This document shows positions 43,710 to 51,466 of a DNA stretch of 64,000 nt, one piece after another; the stretch's first letter is position 1, and each line of letters opens with the position of its first letter. The stretch comes from Pseudocolwellia sp. AS88. GTDB taxonomy: Bacteria; Pseudomonadota; Gammaproteobacteria; Enterobacterales; Alteromonadaceae. A model generated the notes under the pieces. That model ran no database searches. It saw only the letters and a program-made list of their open reading frames with translations, and was not told where the DNA came from. The stretch is taken from positions 1 to 64,000 of the forward strand of contig NZ_JAUPEC010000015.1 of NCBI RefSeq assembly GCF_030551755.1, written 5' to 3'. The translations under genes and the position numbers were made by a program.

Positions 43710-45215
43710 TTAATCTTTTATATAAACGTTACCTGTTGTCCAGCGGTCAAGTTGTTCTTCCCACAAAGATACATCCCAATTGAGTTTTTTACCTCTAGCT
43801 ATTGCTAACCTTAAATGGTTAACGACTTTCTTGAAGTCTCTGTATTCGCCTTTAAGGTGTGATATAGCAACTAAATAGTTATATTCTGGGTTATCACTTT
43901 GAATTGACTCAATACTTTTTAAGTAATTAACTGCTGCCTCTTGATCATGTAAGCTTTTATCTTTGGCTAATAATCTTAACTCTGCTGCTTTTAATGTTGC
44001 TGTAGGGTGGTTTTGCTGTGCTGCAGATTCATACCAAAAAAGTGATTTCCTTTCGTCATTTACGACCCAAGGGCTATCTTGCAAAATTTTAGCTAAACGG
44101 TATTCAGCTTTTGATAATCCAAATTGACTTGCTAGAGATAACCATTTTATTGCTTCTTTAAGGTTTAATTGTTCTCGGTATAAATAAAGACCATATTCAT
44201 ATTGCGCATTAACATGTCCTTCTTCGGCTAGTGTTTTTAACATTTTTATGGCCATACCTTTTTTTTGAGGTGCCCAAGTAAAATATAGTAAGGCCATAGT
44301 GTGTTTATATCTGTCGTTGGCAGATTTACTTTGAGCTAACTTTTTAGTTATACGTTTTATCGAATTATATAAGTCTTTATGCTTGTTTCGCATTGTTGCT
44401 CTGCTGTATTTGGCAACACCTAAATAACCTCGTTTCATAAAACCAGTGGGTTTATTGTTAAATATAGGAGGTTTTATGTTATTCATTGATAAGTTATATA
44501 TCGCTGTGTCTATATTCGCTTGCCGACCTATGCTGTGTAACTCTGTGACATTACGTATAGAACCGTCAGCGGCTATATCATAATCAACTACCGAAAAATA
44601 AGGTAAATTTCTTGGGTTTTTAACTGTTGGTAGATCATCTGCTGTAATTTCTGTATTGTTTTCATCTAATAGAGCTAATAACACATCATCATCTAATTGA
44701 CTGCCGTCAAAATCATTAAAACTTTCGACTATTGATTGTTCTTCTTCGTAGCTAATAAATTTTATTTTATTATGAAGTTCTGGGGTGATAATTTCGGGTA
44801 GGTATTTTTGGGTAATTATTTTTTTACCATGTTTTGCTTTAAAATTATCAACGAGTTTTTGAACTTCAGGCCTTTGCTCTGGATCTATACTTTCCATTAA
44901 TTGAGCAACTATATTTTCTGAATCGTTGTATTGATATTCAGCCGCTAAAGAGAACCAAATTAAAGAGCTAAGAAAGTCAGGCTTTATACCTTGGCCTTTG
45001 TAATAAATAGTACCTAATTGATAGTATGCATGAGGGCTACCGACTTTTGTTGCTTCTAAATAAGCGATACGGGCTTGTTCAAAGTTTAGCTGACTATATA
45101 AGTTGTTAGCGTTAAATACATTTGAAGCTATAGCAACTTGCATCAATAAAGTTGATACGGCAGTAGCCATAATACTATACTTAACAATTTGTTTTAATTG
45201 GGTAATAAACTTCAT
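43710..45215 (-). CDS. Exported Sel1/TPR-repeat protein with a TonB-like middle segment
   Basis: This 501-residue protein has a signal peptide (about 1-30). Sel1-type repeats occur at both ends (AYYQLGTIYYKGQGIKPDFL at about 58-77; AQYEYGLYLYREQLNLKEAI and AEYRLAKILQDSPWVVNDER later). Between them (about 205-275), FSVVDYDIAADGSIRNVTEL recalls the strand-helix pattern of energy-transducer TonB C-terminal domains. It lies 15 bases after the GH29 gene encoded at 45231-46766 and is probably cotranscribed. A periplasmic scaffold or receptor-assisting role is conceivable; no enzyme motif is seen. Confidence 0.65.
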   Translation of the reverse strand: MKFITQLKQIVKYSIMATAVSTLLMQVAIASNVFNANNLYSQLNFEQARIAYLEATKVGSPHAYYQLGTIYYKGQGIKPDFLSSLIWFSLAAEYQYNDSENIVAQLMESIDPEQRPEVQKLVDNFKAKHGKKIITQKYLPEIITPELHNKIKFISYEEEQSIVESFNDFDGSQLDDDVLLALLDENNTEITADDLPTVKNPRNLPYFSVVDYDIAADGSIRNVTELHSIGRQANIDTAIYNLSMNNIKPPIFNNKPTGFMKRGYLGVAKYSRATMRNKHKDLYNSIKRITKKLAQSKSANDRYKHTMALLYFTWAPQKKGMAIKMLKTLAEEGHVNAQYEYGLYLYREQLNLKEAIKWLSLASQFGLSKAEYRLAKILQDSPWVVNDERKSLFWYESAAQQNHPTATLKAAELRLLAKDKSLHDQEAAVNYLKSIESIQSDNPEYNYLVAISHLKGEYRDFKKVVNHLRLAIARGKKLNWDVSLWEEQLDRWTTGNVYIKD

Positions 45216-45230
45216 TGTAATCCTTTACTT

Positions 45231-46766
45231 TTATTTTAATATTATCTTAAAACCGTTAATTATTTCTGTTGGTAAGTGTTTTGGAAGCTGAATGTTTAAT
45301 CCTGTTTTTGTGCGAGTCCATGTTATTTTTTCATCACTACCTAATAAAGAAATATCACTAATATCAGCATTTAGTTCTCCGCCAAGTGCTAGGGTTTTAA
45401 TTACTATGTTTTTGTCGGGTTTAGCTAAGAGAAAAGCATATAAATTACCATCTTTAGTGGTAAAACGAATATCCTCTTGAGAGTATTCTTTATTATTCTC
45501 TCCTTGACGGCCTGTTTTAATTTGTAATGGACCTTCACCAAATATCTTCCAAGGTCTGCTGCCATATATCCCTTCAGCGTTAGTATTAAACACTTCACCA
45601 AATGCATTTAAATAAGCAAGCTGCTTTTCGGGTATTGTGCCTTCACCACGTAAGGCTATATTTAGCATTACTACACCATTTTTACTGATAGCATCGATAG
45701 AATTACCTACCATGATAGGAATACTCATTTTATTAACTGCTGTTGCGCGATAAAACCATCCACCAGATAGATCTGTAGCCCAAAGCCAAGGCTCTGGCTG
45801 TATTATGCCCGAACCTCCTCGTTCTAGGTTGTAGGTAAACGCACTTCTGTCAGCTTCTTTATCTTTGAATGAAAGTACAACAGATTGTTTGCCGTTATTT
45901 TCTTCAAGATCACGATTTATATAGTCAGCAAATAATTTAACACCTAAACCTTTTCCTTCACCTATTTTGGGATACGGAGAGTCTATATTAAACATGTCTG
46001 GATCATATTTACTGATGATATCCCAACTTCTTTCAAACCAGTGCTGGTTCCAACTGTCTTGCTTGGCATAGTCTTTTGGATCGTAATCCATATTGAATAA
46101 AGACCACTCTGGAGTATCCGCCTTTTGAAATTTTCGAGCATGGTTGAAAAACCGAGGTGACCAATAAAGATGTGTTGAAACACCAAATTTTAAACCTTGT
46201 TCATCGGCTGCTTCTTTCCACTCTTTTAATGTATCGCGCTTAGGACCCATTTTTACTGAATTCCAAGGATGCATAGAGTTATACATATCGAAATTATCGT
46301 GATGTGTAGCCACAGGCATGATAAATCGAGCACCTACACCTTTTACATATTTTACTAAGGCATGGGGATCCCACTTTTCAGCTTTAAATAAAGGGATCAT
46401 ATCTTCATAACCAAATTCTGATGCCGGTCCATACCGTTTAGCGTGCCACTTAGCAAATATTTCCCATGTATCTTCTTTACCGTCTTTCGTTTTTTTACCT
46501 TTTATAGGTGTGTACATACGAAATCCATACCATGAACCGTCGTTCGGGCGGTTTTCATCTGCTGCAGACGGTATTCCCCAATGAAACCAAACCCCCATTT
46601 TCCCATCGAGTAACCACTCGGGTACGTGATAATTTTTTGATAAAGATTCCCACGTTGGTTCAACATGAATTGGCGGTGCTGAGTTATCTTGCCCGTATAG
46701 TGTTGAACTAGTAAGCGCTAATACACTTATTAATATTGTTTTTGTTAGCATATTAAATTCTTTCAT
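45231..46766 (-). CDS. GH29 alpha-L-fucosidase
   Basis: This 511-residue secreted enzyme has a signal peptide ending near LYGQD (about 26). GH29 landmarks are GKMGVWFHWGIPS (about 55-67), the His pair in ATHHDNFDMY (about 153-162) and YDPDMFNIDSPYP, whose Asp262 is the likely nucleophile. It releases L-fucose from fucosylated or sulfated-fucan oligosaccharides. The sequence differs strongly from the other GH29 protein (encoded at 49538-51442), so the two probably have different linkages or sulfation tolerance. The start could be ATG 46751, which gives a more typical signal peptide. First gene of a two-gene minus-strand unit with the Sel1 gene. Confidence 0.88.
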   Translation of the reverse strand: MKEFNMLTKTILISVLALTSSTLYGQDNSAPPIHVEPTWESLSKNYHVPEWLLDGKMGVWFHWGIPSAADENRPNDGSWYGFRMYTPIKGKKTKDGKEDTWEIFAKWHAKRYGPASEFGYEDMIPLFKAEKWDPHALVKYVKGVGARFIMPVATHHDNFDMYNSMHPWNSVKMGPKRDTLKEWKEAADEQGLKFGVSTHLYWSPRFFNHARKFQKADTPEWSLFNMDYDPKDYAKQDSWNQHWFERSWDIISKYDPDMFNIDSPYPKIGEGKGLGVKLFADYINRDLEENNGKQSVVLSFKDKEADRSAFTYNLERGGSGIIQPEPWLWATDLSGGWFYRATAVNKMSIPIMVGNSIDAISKNGVVMLNIALRGEGTIPEKQLAYLNAFGEVFNTNAEGIYGSRPWKIFGEGPLQIKTGRQGENNKEYSQEDIRFTTKDGNLYAFLLAKPDKNIVIKTLALGGELNADISDISLLGSDEKITWTRTKTGLNIQLPKHLPTEIINGFKIILK

Positions 46767-47154
46767 TTCGGTTGTTTAATTAAAGAGTTTTTTATAATAT
46801 ATCTATCTGTGTTTTTATATGCAAACAAACTTTGTTTGTTATTTTAAATATATTCAGTACAATAAATTTAATTCCATTTTTTTATTAACAGTTATCTCAG
46901 TTTAAATGTGTTTATAAAGTAAATTCTTTAATTTAATATTATGTTCTATCATTTTTCTATGTTAATAAGAGCTTGATTAATTAAATATAAAGTTTAGTAA
47001 AATTAATTTAAGAAAAATAACTAGGTGTTTATTGCATGTAAAAATACATTTTGTTGGGTTTGTCATATGAAAGTAGTTCTCTATTTAAAAATGAACAGTT
47101 TTTTGGATTATCCAATGATAGATGATTTATTTACATACATTGAAGGAAATAAGA
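46767..47154. promoter_or_regulatory. Divergent promoter region between the GH29 and sulfatase genes
   Basis: About 390 bases of AT-rich sequence between a minus-strand GH29 gene (46766) and a plus-strand sulfatase gene (47155). It must hold both promoters and any shared operator. No clear palindrome stands out. Confidence 0.5.
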
Positions 47155-48633
47155 ATGAACTTGATTAGAAAAAAAATAATTGCAACATTGTCGCTCGCGG
47201 CTTTGTCATTAACTTGTTCAAATTCGTTTGCTAATGACCGCTTTACAGAGCATTCAACGTCAACAAAAGTATCTAAGATCGCAAAAGTAGCTCCTAGTAA
47301 GCCAAATATTATTTTTATTTTCGCAGATGATTTTGGTTGGGGAGATATTAGTAAACATGGTCACCCTGATATACGTACTCCTAATATTGATAGATTAGCT
47401 AACGAGGGTTCAGAATTTTATCAATTTTCTGTTTCTAATCCTGTTTGTTCACCAAGTCGAGCTGCTGCTATGACAGGGTTGTATCCTTCAAGAACAAGTA
47501 TTCATCGTCATCTATCTGGTTTTGAACATCATGAAAATTTTTCAATGGCTGATTGGTTAGATACTGAAGAAGTAAATATGCCAAAAGTAATGAAATCTGC
47601 AGGTTATAAAACTGCACATTTTGGTAAATGGCATATGGGCAATAATGGCGGTGCCCCAGAGCCTGTAGAGTACGGTTATGATGAAGCTAAAGTCTTTAAT
47701 GGTAATGGGCCACAAACCACATTTGCAGATCTTTATGACGATGCCGTTGATTTTATGCAACGAAATAAAGATGAACCATTCTTTATTAATTTATGGATAC
47801 ACGAAACTCATACGCCTCATGATCCAAGTAAAAAATCTTTAGAAAAATATAAGCATTTAAATGAACAAGATCGTGTATACGCTGCTGTTGTTGATGGTGC
47901 GGATGTACGTATTGGTAAAGTATTAAAAGCGCTAGATGATTTGAACCTTACTGATAATACGTTAGTTGTTTTTTCTAGCGATAATGGCCCTGAACATACA
48001 GGCACTGAAAAAGACAAAAGACATGGTGATGGTAAGTTAAACATTATGCAAGGCCCGTATCCTTTCGGAAAATACTACAGCACGGGCTCTTCAGCTGGAT
48101 TACGTGGAGGTAAACGTGACACTTATGAAGGTGGTTTACGTGTACCATTTATAGTGAGATGGCCTGCTGCAGTACCTGTAGGACGTGTAGATACACAATC
48201 AATTGTAACGGCTGTTGATTTATTACCTACCTTTGCAGAAGCTGCTGGCGCAACATTGCCTGAAGGTTATAAATCGGATGGTCAAAGTGTATTGTCTTTA
48301 CTTAAAGGCGGAACAAGTAAGCGTGAAAAGCCGATGTTTTGGGAGTGGCGTTATGGTAAAAGCGATGGTAAAGAGCCAATGTTAGCTGTGCGTGAAGGAC
48401 CGTGGAAGCTTTTTGTTCATCAACATAATAATAGTGTTGAATTATACAATGTAATGCTAGACAGGAATGAAACTAGAGATGTTTCAGAACTACATCCTGA
48501 AATGGTTAAATCAATGAAAGCTTTAGCACTTGATTGGAAAAAAACACTACCTGTTGAGCCACGCCCTAATGCGGTATCTGAAAGTCGTTTAAAAAAATCA
48601 GTAAAGATGAAAAATAAGCACACTAAAGCATAA
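47155..48633 (+). CDS. Formylglycine-dependent sulfatase (CxPSR type)
   Basis: This secreted sulfatase of about 492 residues has a signal peptide ending near NSFAND (about 27). NIIFIFADDFGWGDIS is followed by the activation site CSPSR (98-102), GHPDIRTPNIDRL, AHFGKWHMG and TLVVFSSDNGPEHTG. I choose ATG 47155, preceded by GAAGGAA, over 47122, which adds an unlikely leader. A hairpin terminator follows the gene. Third sulfatase of the region and the first gene of a plus-strand series with an esterase, GH29 and beta-helix gene. Confidence 0.92.
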   Translation: MNLIRKKIIATLSLAALSLTCSNSFANDRFTEHSTSTKVSKIAKVAPSKPNIIFIFADDFGWGDISKHGHPDIRTPNIDRLANEGSEFYQFSVSNPVCSPSRAAAMTGLYPSRTSIHRHLSGFEHHENFSMADWLDTEEVNMPKVMKSAGYKTAHFGKWHMGNNGGAPEPVEYGYDEAKVFNGNGPQTTFADLYDDAVDFMQRNKDEPFFINLWIHETHTPHDPSKKSLEKYKHLNEQDRVYAAVVDGADVRIGKVLKALDDLNLTDNTLVVFSSDNGPEHTGTEKDKRHGDGKLNIMQGPYPFGKYYSTGSSAGLRGGKRDTYEGGLRVPFIVRWPAAVPVGRVDTQSIVTAVDLLPTFAEAAGATLPEGYKSDGQSVLSLLKGGTSKREKPMFWEWRYGKSDGKEPMLAVREGPWKLFVHQHNNSVELYNVMLDRNETRDVSELHPEMVKSMKALALDWKKTLPVEPRPNAVSESRLKKSVKMKNKHTKA

Positions 48634-48644
48634 GGTTTTAGTTA

Positions 48645-48681
48645 CTCGCATTGTAAATAATTTTGTAATGCGAGATTTTTT
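48645..48681 (+). terminator. Rho-independent terminator after the third sulfatase gene
   Basis: Stem CTCGCATT (48645-48652) with AATGCGAG (48667-48674) followed by ATTTTTTT. It lies between the sulfatase and esterase genes and contains the false upstream ATG of the latter, so it may attenuate readthrough within the gene series. Confidence 0.82.
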
Positions 48682-48700
48682 AATATTTAAGAAGAATAAT

Positions 48701-49519
48701 ATGAAGAATTTATTAAGCTCATTGTTTAGTTTTAAAAAAGTTACACAGAAAGTGATATTTGTTATGTCTGCTAGTATTTTATTTACTAGTTTTTTTACGC
48801 AGGCAACTGAGTTAAACACAGCACAAGCCGCTTGGGAAAATTTAGTAGGAGAAAGATTCGTTAGTAGACCTGAATTTGCTTATGTTAAAAATAATCCATC
48901 ATTACCTAATGTATTGCTATATGGAGATTCTATCTCTATCCACTATACAGAACAGGTGCGTGAAAATTTAGATAATAAAGCAAATGTATATCGTTTATAC
49001 CGTAATGGCTCTGATTCAGGAGGGGTTATTACAAAGATGAATAAAATGCTTTCGGTTATGCAAAACCCAGAATTAAAAGATCATTGGTCGTTTAGCTGGG
49101 ATGTAATTCACTTTAACGTTGGGCTTCATGATCTTAAATATGTAGCAAACGGTAAACTTGATAAAGTTAATGGCAAGCTAGTTAGTACAATTACAGAGTA
49201 TAAAAATAACCTTAGAAATATTGTTATTTATCTTAAAAAACTAGCGCCAAAAGCTCAATTGATTTTTGCAACAACAACACCCGTTCCAGAAGGTGAATTA
49301 GGTCGATTTGCCGGCGATGAAGAAAAATATAACACAGCTGCACTTGACGTTTTAAAAGATTTTCCGGAAGTAGAAATTAATGACTTATATCAATTAACTA
49401 AGCCTAATCACAATAAATGGTGGTTAAAACCGGGTGATGTTCATTACAACCCACAAGGTACTAAAGCACATGCGAATAAAGTGGCTAAAGTAATCTTGTC
49501 ACAAAACATATTCAATTAA
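48701..49519 (+). CDS. Secreted SGNH-hydrolase, probable carbohydrate esterase
   Basis: This 272-residue enzyme has the SGNH blocks: block I LLYGDSIS (catalytic Ser), block III-like FNVGLHDL with Asn, and block V GDVHYNPQG (Asp and His). A signal peptide ends near FFTQATE. Likely reaction: removal of acetyl or similar esters from the polysaccharide; algal fucoidan is often acetylated. I place the start at 48701. The longer frame from 48668 begins inside a terminator stem. It is followed 18 bases later by a GH29 gene. Confidence 0.85.
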   Translation: MKNLLSSLFSFKKVTQKVIFVMSASILFTSFFTQATELNTAQAAWENLVGERFVSRPEFAYVKNNPSLPNVLLYGDSISIHYTEQVRENLDNKANVYRLYRNGSDSGGVITKMNKMLSVMQNPELKDHWSFSWDVIHFNVGLHDLKYVANGKLDKVNGKLVSTITEYKNNLRNIVIYLKKLAPKAQLIFATTTPVPEGELGRFAGDEEKYNTAALDVLKDFPEVEINDLYQLTKPNHNKWWLKPGDVHYNPQGTKAHANKVAKVILSQNIFN

Positions 49520-49537
49520 ATCGTTTAGGAATGACTT

Positions 49538-51442
49538 ATGAAACATAATAAAAAGAAAATAGCGACTCAGTTATCAAGTTTATTATTGGTAACTAGTACT
49601 TTATGTATGCCAGCATATGCACAAGAAGAGGCAACTAAAAGTAAGCAACTTTCAATGGATGAGCTTTGGGGAGAAAGCGGATTAGATAAGGCAAAACATG
49701 CAAACGCTGAACGGGGAGCATGGTTTTCTCAAGATAAATACTCAATGTTTATACATTGGGGATTGTTTTCTATACCTGCTGGCGAATGGAAAGGTAAAAC
49801 CTATTACGGCATATCCGAATGGTTAATGTCTAATAGAGTTGCCGACATTTCTGTAGATGAGTACAAAGAGTTAACAAAGCAGTTTAACCCTACCGAATTT
49901 GACGCTAAAGCTGTGGTACAACTTGCAGTTGATGCAGGCATGAAAAACATTGTTATAACTGCAAAGCATCATGAAGGTTTTGCTATGTATAACTCTAAAA
50001 GTAGTAAATACGATATTGAAGATGCAACACCATTTAAGCGAGATCCATTAAAAGAATTAGCAGAAGCTGCTAAAGACGCGGGTATCGGTTTAGGCTTTTA
50101 TTATTCACAAATGCAAGATTGGTATGAGCAAGGTGGTGCGGGTATCTCTTGGAATGACGAAAATCAAAAGGGTGACTTTACCACTTACTTTAACGACAAA
50201 GTTGTACCACAAGTTACTGAATTATTGACAGAATATGGTGATATTAAAACCGTATGGTTTGATACTCCAGGTGGTATGACAAAAGACCAATCAATGCAAT
50301 TAGTTAATTTAGTGAGAGATTTACAACCTGCAGCCATGATTAATAGCCGTATTGGTAATGGTGTTGGTGACTTTTCAACCCTTGGTGACCACAGTCTTTC
50401 TCAAGTTAACCATCCTGGTTTATGGGAAACTATTGACACAACTAACAATAGTTGGGGACACGCTTGGTATGATAATAACTGGAAATCAGGTACTGAAATT
50501 ATCCATCGTTTAACCTCTACTGTAGCTCGTGGTGGAAATTACATGATCAATATTGGCCCAACAGGTACAGGTGCTGTGCCAGATATGGCGGCTAAAGGTT
50601 TACGTAGAGCAGGTGTGTGGCTTAAATCTTATGGTGACACTATTTACGGAGCTAGTGCTTCTCCATGGGGACGAGCACAAGCTTGGGGTGATATCACAGT
50701 AAAAGAAAATATGGTTTATTTACATATTTTTGATTGGCCCGAAAATGGTGAAATTAATCTGTCAGGGCTAAATAACAATATTGTATCTGCTCGTTTGTTA
50801 AATAGTGATAAACCTGGATTTATCGACAATTTATTAAATGGTGATCAAGGTGAAGTAACTTTCGACAAAGAAAATAATGGTTGGAGCCGTTTTACTTTAC
50901 CAGAGCACAAACCTAATGTTCTAGTACCCGTTATTGCTGTTGAACTAGATGGTACTCCAGAAGTCACTAAAGTATCGGGTGTTGACCCAAGTATTAGAAC
51001 AACCTTAAATTCTGCGTTTGCAACGTGTAATGGTTGTAAAAATACCGAAATTCGTTGGATGCAAAAATTCGGTGACTGGAACTACGCAAACAATTTATTA
51101 AATTGGGAAGATGGCGGCGAAGGTGTTTGGGATGTAGATGTAGCAATAGCAGGAGACTACTTTTTTGAAGTTGAATATTCTGCGGATGATGTGGTTGATT
51201 TTAGTGAGTGGAAGTTTATTTTCGGTGATAAAACTATGATGTTACAAGCTTTAGACACAGGTGAACGCAAAAACTCTAAGCGTCAACCAAAAGGCCGCAC
51301 TTTATTCCGTTACCGCACAGACGAAGTGGGTGTTGTTAACCTCAAAGCCGGTAAACAAAGCATAAAAGTTATACCTAAAGGTGAAGTTGTTGGTGGTGGT
51401 ATAAATTTAAAAGCTATTCACTTAACCCCAATTGTTGAATAA
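49538..51442 (+). CDS. GH29 alpha-L-fucosidase with C-terminal accessory domain
   Basis: This 634-residue secreted enzyme has a signal peptide ending near AYAQE (about 29). GH29 signatures: KYSMFIHWGLFSIPAGEW (about 67-84), TAKHHEGFAMY (141-151), FYYSQMQDWY and TVWFDTPGG with nucleophile Asp242. The region after about 480 (FATCNGCKNTEIRWMQ to the end) is a separate beta-rich domain. It should liberate L-fucose for import by FucP. It lies between the esterase and a beta-helix gene, all spaced 18-24 bases apart, so one operon is likely. Confidence 0.93.
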   Translation: MKHNKKKIATQLSSLLLVTSTLCMPAYAQEEATKSKQLSMDELWGESGLDKAKHANAERGAWFSQDKYSMFIHWGLFSIPAGEWKGKTYYGISEWLMSNRVADISVDEYKELTKQFNPTEFDAKAVVQLAVDAGMKNIVITAKHHEGFAMYNSKSSKYDIEDATPFKRDPLKELAEAAKDAGIGLGFYYSQMQDWYEQGGAGISWNDENQKGDFTTYFNDKVVPQVTELLTEYGDIKTVWFDTPGGMTKDQSMQLVNLVRDLQPAAMINSRIGNGVGDFSTLGDHSLSQVNHPGLWETIDTTNNSWGHAWYDNNWKSGTEIIHRLTSTVARGGNYMINIGPTGTGAVPDMAAKGLRRAGVWLKSYGDTIYGASASPWGRAQAWGDITVKENMVYLHIFDWPENGEINLSGLNNNIVSARLLNSDKPGFIDNLLNGDQGEVTFDKENNGWSRFTLPEHKPNVLVPVIAVELDGTPEVTKVSGVDPSIRTTLNSAFATCNGCKNTEIRWMQKFGDWNYANNLLNWEDGGEGVWDVDVAIAGDYFFEVEYSADDVVDFSEWKFIFGDKTMMLQALDTGERKNSKRQPKGRTLFRYRTDEVGVVNLKAGKQSIKVIPKGEVVGGGINLKAIHLTPIVE

Positions 51443-51466
51443 CAATTTAAATATAAGGAATACATT

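Noticed and set aside
46806-46820. TGTGTTTTTATATG-like strings upstream of several fucan genes as a shared operator
   Set aside because: Similar strings occur often in this AT-rich DNA and lack symmetry; cannot be told from background by eye.
47122-47154. Upstream ATG for the third sulfatase gene
   Set aside because: Adds eleven residues ahead of a good signal peptide and lacks the GAAGGAA site that precedes ATG 47155.
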